A stretch of DNA of 64,000 nt from Hymenopus coronatus (lineage: Eukaryota > Arthropoda > Insecta > Mantodea > Hymenopodidae): assembly GCA_030762935.1 (NCBI GenBank), contig CM060880.1, forward strand, positions 14,108,501 through 14,172,500. The letters run 5' to 3'. Position 1 is the stretch's first letter; every line of letters starts with the position of its first letter. The notes below the pieces were generated by a model. The model did no database searches, was not told the origin of the DNA, and was given only the letters and a program-made list of their open reading frames with translations. Below, piece after piece: positions 34,838 to 45,374 of this stretch. Made by a program: the position numbers and the translations under genes.

Positions 34838-35506
34838 TGTGTTCCATTCACATGCTAATTAGCAGATATAGTCTTATTACTGGCTTACTTGTAAGTAGGA
34901 GTACCATAGGTTAAAGTGATAGTCAAAAGCTGCTTGCTATGTAACCGAAGTTCCTTTGTTTGTATGTACAGGAGTGACAAATTCCTGAATGAGAAAAGTA
35001 AAAGTTTTTTAAAGCTGAAACCAGTAACAAGGAATATCTGAAAAAAATCAACTCCATGAAAAAAATATATATTACATAAATTGCCTGTTTTTCGTGATCT
35101 GCATTTTTTTGTAGTAAGTTTCTGTCTATCTCTTATGGTTTACCAGTTATACAAAATTCAATAAAAAAAATCCAGAATAAACAGGTCTTTAGAGGCTATT
35201 CCCAAAAAATTCAAGATATACATTTTATTTGAGATTTTAATCAAAATTGTTAGAGCCATTTTTTAGAAAATCAAAATTTTCAAATTTTTTCCATGTAAAG
35301 GGTACTTTGGAGGTGGGGGGATTTTCTTGAAAATCTTTGTGTCGCATCCTTGGAAGATACCAAGCTTAAATACCAAGTATTTCCAAAAAGGCTATTTTTG
35401 GAATCAAAACATGTATTCCCAGTGAAATCTCAGTATCAAATTTTTGGGTGGAATGCACTAATTCTCTATACACTATGTACATAGTATGTGTAGAGAAAGT
35501 AATGAG
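34838..35506 (-). repeat. R1 repeat, reversed, internal deletion
   Basis: Both ends are present ('tctgatgtgttccattcac' and 'atgtacatagtatgtgtag'). The middle, including the microsatellite, is largely missing. Confidence 0.85.
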
Positions 35507-35773
35507 GTTTTGTTGCAGAATAGGTAGAGAAGGTCATGTGACTGAAACATCAGGTTCTTTTTGTGTGAATAGTATAATAGAAATTGTGTGGGGAATTAAT
35601 GGGCATAGAAATAAAACAAAATTTGATGCTTTAACATTGATTACAAAGATGGTTGCTGTTCATTACTATTAAGAAGTTGTATTAAATGAAAAAAAAAAAG
35701 ACTGTTAACATTGTTTTAATTTTGCATTAGTATGCTTCCATATAAATGGAATGTTTTGTTTGTTACTTCACAG

Positions 35774-35852
35774 ACAGGAGGCATGGGGCAGCTACAGCAA
35801 AGTTACATGGGTCAATTGATGAATCGGCCAAAAAACATTTTACAAGAGTTAG
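35774..35852 (+). CDS. YxxP-motif protein, second visible exon
   Basis: A 79-nt exon lies between 'tgttacttcacag' and donor GTATGT. It enters in phase 0 and leaves in phase 1, agreeing with both neighbours. It encodes a Gly/Gln/Met-rich piece beginning TGGMGQLQQSYMGQL. An acceptor four bases later ('cagacag') would break the frame, so 35774 is preferred. Confidence 0.8.
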
Positions 35853-35935
35853 GTATGTATGCCTATACTAAATACAAGCTTCATGATTCTCTTTACACAG
35901 TATTATGTAGCAAATATTCCATTTGGGATTGGTTA

Positions 35936-37217
35936 TACAAGGATCGACTAATAAGTCTTGGGCCTTACACAGATATGGTGGCACTAGGCCAGTTAGACAG
36001 TAGCATCATATAATTTAACTCTAGACTAGCTTGTATCCACAGTTACAGGTCAATAGCTTGTTTAGTTTTCGAATGGCAGTACTTTAAACAAGACAATTCA
36101 CGAAAATGGAGGATTTGGAAAAAATGAGCAGTGATTAAATATTTCCATTTGAAAGGCTTAGCGCCTAAAGAAATCAAGGAGGAATGGATAGTACATTGAA
36201 AGACTATACCCCTTCTTATTCAATGATTAAAAGGTGGGCTGCAGAGTTTAAAATGGGACGTACAAGCACTAGTGACGAGCCTCGCTCTGGACGCCCTGTA
36301 GAAGTGGCAACTCCAGAAATCATTGAAAAGATTCATTGTTTAGTACTGGAAGACCACAGATTAAAGCTTTTTGAGATAGCAGAGACCGTAAACATATCTA
36401 AAGAAGGTGCAGGTAATATTTTAAGTAATGTTTTGGGCTTTCACAAGGTCTGTGCAAGATGGCTGCCACGCTTGTTGACACCTAATCAAAAGTTGCAAAG
36501 AAAAACTGTTTCTGTTAAGAATGTGGTGCTCTACATTAAAAATCCCAGTGAATTTTTCAGATGGCTTATTACCATGGATGAAACTTGGATTCATCATTGC
36601 ACTCCAGAAAGTAAATCACAGTCAAAACAGTGGATTACGCCAAGTGAACCAATGCCAAAAAAGGCAAAGTCAATTTTGTGAGCTAACAAGGTTACGACAA
36701 GTGTTTTCTGGGATGCACAAGGAATTATTTTTATTGATTACTTGGAAAAGGGTAAAAGTATCACTGTGACTACTACACAAGCTTACTGCAATGTTTGAAG
36801 TGATGAAGTGAAAAGAAAAAGACCTCATTTGGCAAAAAAAAATCTTGTTTCATCACGACAATGCTCCGGCCCATTGTTCAGTCATTGTAATGGGAAAAAT
36901 ATGTGAATTAAAGTTTGAATTGTTTGAACATCCACCCGATTCGCCAGATCTAGCACCCAGTGACTACCACCTGTTCCCAAACCATAAAAAATGTCTTGGA
37001 GGACAAAGATTTCACAGCAATGTGGAGGTCATTGATGCAGTAAACAGCTATTTTGAGGACCTTGATAAATCGCAATACAGAGATGGTTTAGTTAAATTAG
37101 AATACCGATATGACAAATGTATGGCCTTTCTGGATATTATGTTGAGAAATAAAGGGGAAAAAAAAATTAAATGCTGTTTTCATTGAGGGGCCTAGGACTT
37201 ATCAGCCAACCCTTGTA
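35936..37217 (+). mobile_element. Mariner element in an intron of the YxxP gene
   Basis: The element spans 35938-37215 (1,278 bp) and is flanked by TA dinucleotides. Imperfect terminal inverted repeats start CAAGGATCGACTAATAAGTC at the left and CAAGGGTTGGCTGATAAGTC on the minus strand at the right. Length and TA flanks are normal for mariner. It lies wholly within the intron between 35852 and 37544. Confidence 0.92.
36106..37186 (+). pseudogene. Mariner transposase pseudogene
   Basis: The N-terminal helix-turn-helix (AVIKYFHLKGLAPKEIKEE) is out of frame with the rest after a frameshift near 36190. The next part includes YSMIKRWAAEFKMGR, the RSGRP linker, and the first catalytic aspartate in TMDETWIHH. 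A TGA follows QWITPSEPMPKKAKSIL, and the middle (VFWDAQGIIFIDYLEKG) is shifted again. The end is in one frame (36845-37186), with HHDNAPAH and PDLAPSDYHLF giving the second and third aspartates. It cannot encode an active enzyme. Confidence 0.93.
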
Positions 37218-37543
37218 CATAAACATAGAGTTTGCTCCGCAGATGGAGCAGGGGAAGAGAGGACATGACTTCTTTCAGTTTTCATGCAATATACGAGGTG
37301 TGATAAAAAAAAAGTTTTTTTTTTAATTTCACAGCCATCAAACAACCGATTTCAAAACTTCCTTTTTATCTTGTAGGTACACATGTTCCTGATGTATGTT
37401 TTGCATTATTTAATATTTTTGTAATACTGTAGCACATTGGTAAATTTTTACATAAGGTGCCATTGGTTGCTTCATTTTCAGATGAGTGAACCATTGAGAT
37501 TATTATTGGAAAAACTAATGCTTGTAAATATATTTTGTTTTAG

Positions 37544-37633
37544 ACAATTATGGACCATTCTGGAATAATGCTGCTATACAAGATTGGGTAAACAACATTC
37601 CTGATCAGGGATCAAGAATTGCTAGACCTATTG
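37544..37633 (+). CDS. YxxP-motif protein, third visible exon
   Basis: The exon has 90 nt with phase 1 in and phase 1 out, between 'attttgttttag' and the near-consensus donor GTGAGT. It encodes an aromatic/Asn-rich stretch (DNYGPFWNNAAIQDW...) with no known domain. Because its phases are equal it could be skipped without breaking the frame. Confidence 0.8.
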
Positions 37634-37784
37634 GTGAGTATAATTTGTGTGGGGAATATGGCAAAATAAAAGCTATTATTTTTACTTGCTGCACTGCATA
37701 CCTGTAGCAAGCAAAGAAAATTGATACTAAGACTTCATGAAATAGATACAGATTACGAGGCTATCTCAATATAAAACAATGCAT

Positions 37785-39210
37785 TTTTACTTTCTCTATA
37801 TGTACTATGTACATAGTGTATAGGAAGGTATTGCATTCCACACAAAAATTTGATACTGAAATTTCACCGGAAAAGCTATAGGAGTCCCCTTAATCCAAAA
37901 AAAACATTTTTAGAAAAAGGTCCATGTATTTGTGTGTGTGTATCAGTGTGTCTAAGAACATGATAACTCGAAAAGGAAAGGTTCTTAAAATACCAAACTT
38001 GGTACATAAGTTTAGTATCTTCCAAGGATATGGGGCTGACATCAGATTTGTTATGTTGTTTTGGCAGCTGTAGATCACACTATTTCAATCATTTTTTATC
38101 TTGAGCTTTGACATTTTCCTAGTACATCCATATCCTCCTTCGGTGGGCTTCCTTCCATTCTTCAGTCCATATCTTGCCTTTCTTTATTTTAGATTCTGTC
38201 TGAAAACTCTGTAGACTTAAAATTTCCTCTTTAGTTTCATGATTTAAGTAATGGACAACGATGTACCTATGGCTATTTACCAATGTTCACAAAGCTGTCC
38301 GGCATTGTAAGCCTCCAGTCATGAGTTACATGACTTGTTTCTTCAATCACGTCCCTTTCCATGTTTTCTAAAGAGCGTAAAAAATGCAATATTGCTTTAA
38401 TCTAATCTTAAATAAGTACACTTTAATACCAATATAACAATTAATAATTTGTGATAAACTTCACTTATCTTTTAAATTCAAATTAAATATATCTTAGGTT
38501 TTTAAAAGATAAGTGAAGTTTTATTATCAATTAATTATTATATTGGTATTTGTGTTGCTTTACTGTTCCTAGCTTAATTTTTAATTTCTCGACACTAACT
38601 GTAAACATCATAATTTCACCAAAAATACACGTTTCAGGGTTTTCTAAATCCAGAAAAAACCTTTTTAGAAAAAGGTGAATATGTGTGTGTGTGTGTGTGA
38701 GTGAGTGTGCATGTGTGCGAGCGTGCGTATGTGTATGTGTGTGTTTTCTGGGAATAACCTCTGAAGACCTCTTTATTCTGGATGAATTTTGATGGATTTT
38801 GCATAAATGGTAAACCATAAGAGGTAGACAAAAACTTACTGCACAAAAAATGTATATCTCATTAAAACACACAATTTATGTCATATAATTTTTTTTCTTT
38901 GAGTTGATCATTTTTGGGATATTCCTTGTTATTAGTTTCAGTTTTAAAATACTTCAACTTATCACATACGGGAATTAGTTAACTCTGACAATGCAAATAA
39001 ATGGATTTCAATCACGTGGCAACCAGCTTTTAAAAGATTTGACTATCATATTAGCCTAGTGCATCCCATTATTTCCCTTCTACTTACAAGAAAGCATTTC
39101 TGCTAATGTTTATCTCGATTAACATGAACTAGATATAAGCAAAAGCTTTTTAACAACAATTTGTTACTGAGATGTAGAGAAAGTCATGTGAATAGAGCAC
39201 TTAAGATTTT
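37785..39210 (+). repeat. R1 repeat split by an insertion
   Basis: The first part (37785-38035) carries the palindrome. It resumes at about 38605 with a long TG/CG/TA microsatellite (38680-38743) and reaches the right end at 39207. The intervening 570 bp is foreign. Some R1 sequence after the microsatellite is deleted. Confidence 0.8.
38036..38604. other. Insertion in R1: coding-like remnant plus R2 hairpin
   Basis: At 38090-38390 the minus strand reads as a worn coding sequence (KKGKIWTEEWKEAHRRRIW) with stops, family unknown. At 38428-38575 an R2-type inverted repeat has arms of about 55 bp ('ataacttcacttatctttt' type) around a short AT loop, and ends with the R2 motif. Confidence 0.5.
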
Positions 39211-39361
39211 TTTACATTTTACATTTTCAGTACTTAACACATTGTACACAAAATCAATATACATATTTGTATAATACTAGAAAAAGATAATAACAGTGAT
39301 GTGGAATTTAAATTTTAACATAAGTTAAGAGTTGGGTTTGAAACACATACATCACTTACAC

Positions 39362-39400
39362 TATTTGTACCTAACCGGTTTTAAGAGCTATTGCTCTTAT
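39362..39400 (-). ncRNA. Mutated hammerhead motif of the PLE, inverted end
   Basis: This is the counterpart of 40448-40481 on the minus strand. Stem II (AAGAGC/GCTCTT) is kept. The CUGANGA box reads GTCAAGA and GAAA has become AAAA, so it should be inactive. Confidence 0.5.
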
Positions 39401-39850
39401 CTTGACTGGAAGTTGGTGTTGGCATCAGTATGTGGTGGTTGTTTGTGTTGACATCTGGTGGTGGAATGAAGTACTTCCAAAGTTGACTTGCCAGCGGCAG
39501 TTGATATGTCAACACGCTATATCCAATGGCCTCACCAAACAAATCATTGACAAAAATATAGCAAAATTCAAAAAACAAAACCACATCAAAGATACTACTA
39601 AACCCACTCAACAGAAAACCAATATGATGTTCAGAAAATTTGCTTTTCACCCAATTATACACTATAAATTTTACAATATCTTCCAAAAATACATTTGCAT
39701 GGCTCCACAAAATAAATACAGCATAGAAAAATTACTCCACAACAATTTAAAGGACCCTCTCTATACCACAGAACAAAAAGGCAGAAATTTATTAAATCAG
39801 TTGCACAGAATGTGACAAAATCTATATAGGAAAAATGAAAAGAAACTTGG

Positions 39851-40174
39851 AAATCAGATTGAAAAATGAAATGGAGTTTTATTTATGGAAGCTCTTTAAC
39901 TGCTGTCGTTCTCAGCGTCCCATTCTAAATTGGGTGTGAAAGATTGCTTAATTTTGCTCAGAGGCCTCTCTATCAGGCTTGAGGTTCCTTTACGTGCCAT
40001 AAATCTATGACACAGGACCAACAGCTTTACTTTTCTTCCGAAGGAAGCCATACTAAGGTTTTCCACACCCGAAAAAAATCCATCGTCCTCTGCTGGGTTT
40101 GAGCCCGCAACCTTAGGTATATGAAGTTAGCATGGTAACCATTACACCATGGAGGACGACAAATCAGATTGAAA
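39851..40174 (-). mobile_element. SINE-A copy with 14-bp target duplication
   Basis: A reversed SINE-A (39865-40160) sits inside the PLE coding relic. Identical direct repeats AAATCAGATTGAAA flank it at 39851-39864 and 40161-40174. Removing one repeat and the SINE restores continuous PLE homology. Confidence 0.95.
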
Positions 40175-40447
40175 GAATACATGAGGCACATCAAGTACAA
40201 ACAGATGGATAAATCTGTAGTTTTGCACCACTTTTGGACCACCAATCACAACATCATAGCGAACATTACATTACTTAAATCTACAAAATATACAGCATAA
40301 TTGGATACTTGGGAAAAGATATACATCATAAAACATAAACCTTGATTGATGAATTGCCACCACCAAGTCAACTTTGGAAGTACCTCACTCCACCACCAAA
40401 CAACCACCACACTACGGACGCCAACACCAACATCCAGTTGGACTCCT

Positions 40448-40481
40448 CTGAAGATAAGAGCAACAGCTCTTGAAACTGGTC
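40448..40481 (+). ncRNA. Hammerhead-ribozyme-like motif of the PLE
   Basis: The three-part catalytic core is present in order. CUGAAGA (40448-40454) is followed by a perfect 6-bp stem II (AAGAGC/GCUCUU with a 4-nt loop) and GAAA (40472-40475). A minimal 2-bp stem III (AC/GU) then leads to the cleavage triplet GUC at 40479-40481. Published PLE ribozymes have this type I layout with a tiny stem III. Stem I pairing with 'gactcct' looks weak, so activity is uncertain. Confidence 0.65.
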
Positions 40482-40699
40482 TGGTACAAATTAATATAAG
40501 TGATATATGTGTTTCAATTACAACTCTTTTATATGTTAAATAAACGTATTCTTTCTAACAAGGATAGATGCTCAGAAGTTATTTTAACAGAGTATGCCCA
40601 GCACTTTGCTTTTTGTTTCATTTATATAGCCCCCTTTAACATCTAAGGTCATATTGGGGACTTTGCATTAAAAACAGCTCATTGTCTGTAGGTTCTTTA

Positions 40700-40868
40700 C
40701 GTTGGGTTTAAATTGTTTTTATTTTCCTCAAGCACACATACACATTCACTCTCACATACATACTTCCAGACTGTGGGGGATAGGAAATAATTCTGGTTAA
40801 AGAAAAATTCCCTGCCCCGGTATCTTCGGGTGAGAAGTCGGCTTGCTGACCACTCGACCATGGAGGCT
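40700..40868 (-). mobile_element. SINE-E-like tRNA-derived insertion
   Basis: On the minus strand a tRNA-like head 'gcctccatggtcgagtggtc' is followed by 'ccgacttctcacccgaag' and a body ending in T/A-rich sequence. It is related to SINE-B in the A box only. One copy here, limits approximate. Confidence 0.45.
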
Positions 40869-41105
40869 ATTTTTAATGTGTTAGGTGAAACATATGCATT
40901 TTAACTAGTCTTAGGTGAACTGATTGGTTCTTGTTGGCAGCAAGCAATAAGTTAGAATGTTTCATTTCCTCAGTGCCTGTAGACTCATTTAGCAAAATAA
41001 AGGTTTATGCCGTCATGTTTTGAAACATTTTAAAGTTTAAACATGAAATTTAATAAAGATTATATATAAGCTGAAGATACATAGGGGACTAGCCTAGTAC
41101 AACTG

Positions 41106-41413
41106 GTCCCTTGAGTCGCCCTCAGTGGTGTAATGGTTACCATGCCCAAGGACACGGGTTCAAACCTGGCGGAGGATGATGGATTTTTTCAGGCATTAAA
41201 ATCCTTAGCATGTCTTCCTTCGGAAGGGAAGTAAAACCATTGGCCCCGTGTTGTAGATTTATGGCACGTAAAAGAACCTCAAGCCTGATAAAGGGACCTC
41301 TGAACAAAATAAGTGGTCTCTCACATCCAGTATAGAATGGGATGCTGAGAACCACATGAGTTTAAGAGCGTCCATAAATAAAACTCCATTTCATTTCATT
41401 TCTAGTCCCTTGA
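41106..41413 (+). mobile_element. SINE-A copy (family reference) with 9-bp target duplication
   Basis: SINE-A is about 290 bp. The head GTCGCCCTCxGTGGTGTAAT is followed by 'ggttaccatgc', 'cttcatatacccaagg' (shortened here), and a B box close to GGTTCAAACC. The body has 'gatggattttttc', 'cttccttcggaagggaag', 'gtagatttatggcac', 'aacctcaagcctgata' and 'gaatgggatgctgaga'. The 3' end is 'ccataaataaaactcc' plus repeats of 'atttc'. The copy (41115-41404) is flanked by GTCCCTTGA at 41106-41114 and 41405-41413. Confidence 0.94.
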
Positions 41414-41857
41414 TAGCACACCCATGCTAGAAAGGTTAGTAAAAGGTAGAGGAGAGAGGTATGGAAGCTTCTAACAGAGTCCAGATAAGCGCTCAGGAGT
41501 GTTTGAAAGCTGAGAGTGCCTCTCCCTTCTTTCTCTCCAACCAATCATATACTGGCTGATACTAAACAAGTTATGTATTAATGATTAATTATGCACATCT
41601 ATCATTGCCAGAGAAAATCATGAGAATGCATCTTATCAGATTTTCTTTTATTAATGTGATATTTAAAAAATGAAAGGAGCTATATTCAGATTGACTTATT
41701 ATCGTTTATTGATAATTTTAAAAATTATATACCTCTTTGTATATAGTATGTTGTGATTTTGTATGCAATTTGTAAAGTTTGTAAGCATGTAAATGCAATC
41801 CTTTATGATTGACCATAAGAGGGAAACCACTAAGATTTGTGTTTCTCCATAACACAG

Positions 41858-42003
41858 TGATAGACATTCCCAATTCAGACGCTGATGTGGACACAACGAG
41901 GACACAAGCAGCTCCTGTGCAAGTACCACGTTCTTGTAGAATACCTGTTGCTAAAAGAATAGAGCAAGGCTATGATGAGGATTTTGACGAATATGATGAG
42001 TAA
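41858..42003 (+). CDS. YxxP-motif protein, last visible exon with stop
   Basis: The acceptor 'tttctccataacacag' opens a phase-1 exon that agrees with 37544-37633. It encodes 47 residues including VDTTRTQAAPVQVPRSC and an acidic tail GYDEDFDEYDE, then TAA at 42001. The last codons overlap a perfect 5' splice consensus (GA|GTAAGT at 41998-42005). The exon can either end the protein here or be spliced on in phase 2. No close AATAAA is seen except within the 3' end of the following SINE at about 42414-42420. Confidence 0.8.
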
Positions 42004-42155
42004 GTATAAATTTATAACCCTAAGTGATTACTTTCAAACTGAATTTATATCACCATTACCTGCACTTCCTATTCTCAGATTTCTCATTCAATTGGCCAAA
42101 CAATGAACATTGTTGCCAGAGGTTAGGAGATTTAAATCCTCATTGTCATAAAGAA

Positions 42156-42428
42156 TAATGGTTACCATACTGACCTCATATACCCAAGGTCAGGAGTTCA
42201 AACCTGGCTGAGGACGATGGATTTTTTCAGTCGTAAAAATCCTTAGCATGGCTTCCTTCAGAAGGGAAGAAAAGCCGTTGGTCCCGTGTCGTAGATTTGT
42301 GGCACATGAAAGAACCTCAAGCCTGATAGAGAGGCCTCTGAGTAAAATTAAGCGGTCTTTCATGCCCAGTATAGAATGGGACACTGAGAACCACAATAGT
42401 TAAAGAGGTTCCATAAATAAAACGTCAT
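42156..42428 (+). mobile_element. SINE-A copy, 5' truncated, in the 3' flank
   Basis: It lacks the first 15 bp or so. The B box GAGTTCAAACC is good, and it ends 'ccataaataaaacgtcatt'. Its end supplies AATAAA in the same orientation as the YxxP gene, 410 bp after the TAA. Confidence 0.9.
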
Positions 42429-42496
42429 TACAATTTCGTAAAGAATGGGTTAATACAAAATAAAGAGTGACTGGCACCCATGAATGCCAGTCTTTT

Positions 42497-43386
42497 CACT
42501 TTCTCTACATGTACTATGTACATAGTGTATGGAGAAGATACTGTATTCCACCCATAACTTTGATACCCAGATTTCACTGGAAATACATGTTTTAGGCTCC
42601 CCTGAATAAAAAAAAAAGCATTTTTAGAAAAAGGTCCATGTGTGTGTGTGTGTGTGTGTGTGTCTGTTTCTGTGGACACCATAACTCAAAAACAAAAAGT
42701 TGGTAAAATACCAAACTTAGTATTTAAGTTAAGTGTCTTCCAGAGATATGACATGAAGATTTTGAGGAAACCCTCCCCCACTCCAAACTACCCTTTACAT
42801 GGAAAAAATTTCGAAAATTTTGATTTTCTCAAAAATGGCTCGATCTTGATTACAATACTGTACATTAAAGAAATTTACATGTCAAATAAAACGTTTATCT
42901 TGAATTTTCTGGGAATAGCTTCTGAAGACCTCTTTATTCTGGATGAATGTTGTTGGATTTTGCATAACTAGTAAACTGTAAGAGGTAGACAAAAACTTAC
43001 CACATGAAAAATGTAGATCTTGTTAAAACACACAATGTAGGTCATGTACATTTTTTTCGTGGAGTTGACCATTTTTTAGATATTCCTTGTTATTGGTTTC
43101 AGCTTTAAAATGCCAGAAACTTTTCACATACAGGAATTTGTCAACTCCTGGCAATGCAAAGAAACAGATTTCATCCACATGGTAACCAGCTATTAGAAAA
43201 TTTGACTATGGCTTTAGCCTAGTGTATTCCATTATTTCCCTTCTACTTACAAGGAAGCAAGTAATAAGACAGTTTCTGTTAATGTTTATCTGGATTAGCA
43301 TTAAGTAAAGAGAAAAATAAGCTTTTTAACAATAATTTATTACAGAGGGGTAGAGAAAGTCATGTGAATGGAACACATCAGATTTT
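42497..43386 (+). repeat. R1 repeat, full length, best-preserved copy
   Basis: At 890 bp this copy has every R1 landmark. The near-perfect palindrome (TCTCTACATGTACTATGTAC) is at the start and a TG tract lies at 42640-42662. It ends 'gtagagaaagtcatgtgaa' and 'cacatcagatttttt'. It is the most useful reference copy in the window. Confidence 0.93.
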
Positions 43387-43429
43387 TTTAGTTAAGCATC
43401 GCCAAGATTTTATTTTTTATTGCTTTAAA

Positions 43430-44035
43430 TGTTCCAAAACTTTTAACTTTCTTTTGCTGGGAAGTTGTCATTAGTGTTTATTTTACTTTTTTTACTCCTG
43501 GCAATACAAAGAGAATCAATTTCAACAGGAGCACATGGCAACCAGCTTTTAAGGGGAGATAGGTGACTGAAATATGCTAATTTCTCTTAAACTATTACAG
43601 ATAAGCTCAAAAAATGTCATGTACATGTACATTGGTGTCTGCTACATGCACAGTACAAATTTTGTATATATCTGATTTGACTTTCATGAATCAGCTGTTT
43701 TAATCCTGAGGTTATATATTATATTTACTAGAACATTATGTTCCATATTTGCAAAAGCTATCTGTGATGCAACTTTGAGATTTAGTACAGAGACTCTTAG
43801 TAATAAGTTCTTTAATGTGACCTACAATCATCAGATATATACAAAATTTGTACTGTGTATGAAACAGACATTGATGTGCATGCACATGAAATTTGTTGAG
43901 CTTATCTGTAATTGTTTTGAGAGAAATTGGTATTTTAGTAAAAGGATACACTTTTGCATATTTCAGTCACCTATCTCCCCTTAAAAAATTTGATTGTGAC
44001 TTTAGCTTAATGCATTTCCTTGCCCCTACAAGAAA
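43430..44035 (+). repeat. R1 repeat 3' part, split by a TTAA MITE
   Basis: It covers 'gaagttgtcattagtg' to 'acaagaaaatat'. The MITE at 43553-43980 interrupts it precisely at the TTAA of its 'ccagcttttaaaa' motif. Confidence 0.8.
43549..43984. mobile_element. Foldback MITE with TTAA target sites
   Basis: The element (43553-43980, 428 bp) starts GGGGAGATAGGTGACTGAAA and ends with the exact complement. The outer 25 bp are perfect, and the inversion continues for about 125 bp per side (for example 'acagtacaaattttgtat'). TTAA flanks both ends, which is the target of piggyBac-type transposases. It has no coding capacity, so it depends on another element. Confidence 0.93.
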
Positions 44036-45034
44036 ATATATACTACATACTAGCTGACACCTGGGTTGCTTGTAGTTTCATGGTCTATCCCTATAACATT
44101 TAGCCATAGGTTACACTTTCCCAATAGTATGGCATTTCTTTATAGTCATTTAAAAAATATATTACTACTCCACAACCGTCTCATCTGTAAACCTATTAAT
44201 GTATTATTTCTAGACTGGTACTACAAGTTTTGGGAATTTCTAGTCTATCTTTGATCATTAAGGTTCAATAAAAAGTGAGGTTTAAATATTTTATTCACTC
44301 TGGGTCAGTTGTGGAGTGGTACCAAAAGTATTACACAAACCACCTAAACAGTGATTTTATTAAAACTCTCAGGACACTACAAAGAAGCTGCTACATGCAT
44401 CCTTGACCATCACCAAAATAATATGTATTTCTAGTTTACTTTGATAATAGCAAAACTTTGGTAATGTTCCTTAGAGATCAATGTGTTATGCTGGACGCTG
44501 TTAATGTGCAATGCCAGTACCAACCGTTATGCATAAAAATCACTGGAACTAAAGAAAACATTGAAAAAGTTAGTAGAGATGCAAAATGTTATTCACTAAG
44601 GTGACAGAAAAATTTGAAATACTATATAAATGCAAAAAAGGTACAAAACAGTAAATAATTTTAATTTTCAAACGCAAAAACTATCTTTTTCTTGCAAATT
44701 TAAAGTTAACACATTGCAAAATGTATTACAACATCGTGGCTTCTAGATGCTCCACAATGAATAAAAACTTTCACTTCTTAATTGTGCTACATTAGCAATT
44801 ATTCTTTTCTTGCACCATTCGTTTAAAACATGTATGTAAATGGATTAAAATCTATTATTTCCACGTGCAAAACTATCCTTTCCTTGCACCTTTAAAATTA
44901 ATGCATTACAAAACATGCTATAAAATTATTCCTTCTGTATAGACATTCTGCAGTGGATAGAAAGATCACTTTCACTACTTAAATGTATTATATTAGCTGT
45001 GTAGCCAATGTAAATTGTTATTTAATATGTATGC
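44036..45034. other. Unique sequence with a diverged tandem pair
   Basis: No ORF is supported. About 44670-44850 and 44865-45000 are diverged direct copies of one unit, sharing 'aaactatc.tttt.cttgca', 'aat.cattacaaaa' and 'aaa..actttcact'. Function unknown. Confidence 0.45.
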
Positions 45035-45323
45035 AAAAGCACTTGACAGTCGCCCTCCGTGGTGTAATGGTTACCATGCTGACTTCATATACCCAAGGTC
45101 GCGGGCTCAAACCCGGCAGAGGATGATGGATTTTTTCCTTCGGAAGGGAAGTAAAGCTGTGGGTCCCGCGTCTTAGATTTATGGCATGTAAAAGAACCTT
45201 AAGCCTGATAGAGAGGCAAAATTAAGCGGTCCTTCACGCCCAATTTAGAATGGGATGCTGAGAACCACAGCAGTTAAAGAGCGTCCATAAATAACACGCC
45301 ATTTCCATTTAAAAGCACTTGAC
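45035..45323 (+). mobile_element. SINE-A copy with 13-bp target duplication
   Basis: The SINE (45048-45310) is bracketed by AAAAGCACTTGAC at 45035-45047 and 45311-45323. It has an internal deletion of about 20 bp after 'gatggattttttcc'. GC-rich spots such as 'cgcgggctcaaaccc' are kept, so it is one of the younger copies. Confidence 0.95.
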
Positions 45324-45374
45324 CAACCATAAGTACCATAGTTTGCAATGACAACTTCTCATGTTCTCAGTATT

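Larger units (their letters stand above)
39290..40495 (+). mobile_element. Penelope-like element, decayed, with SINE-A insertion
   Basis: On the plus strand, 39580-39850 and 40161-40330 read as the C-terminal end of a PLE protein. It includes HNNLKDPLYTTEQKG, then a GIY-YIG endonuclease core decayed to EIY*ISC...CDKIYIGK, LHHFWTTNHNI and DTWEKIYIIKHK. Several frameshifts are present. The 3' end (40340-40481) contains a hammerhead-like motif. An inverted copy of that end lies at 39362-39500, so the element is flanked by inverted pseudo-repeats, as PLEs often are. It lies in the intron 37634-41857. Confidence 0.85.

Noticed and set aside
38634..38872. ORFs rich in His-Thr repeats
   Set aside because: They are translations of the TG/AC microsatellite in R1; similar ones at 21404, 25474 and 42428 have the same origin.
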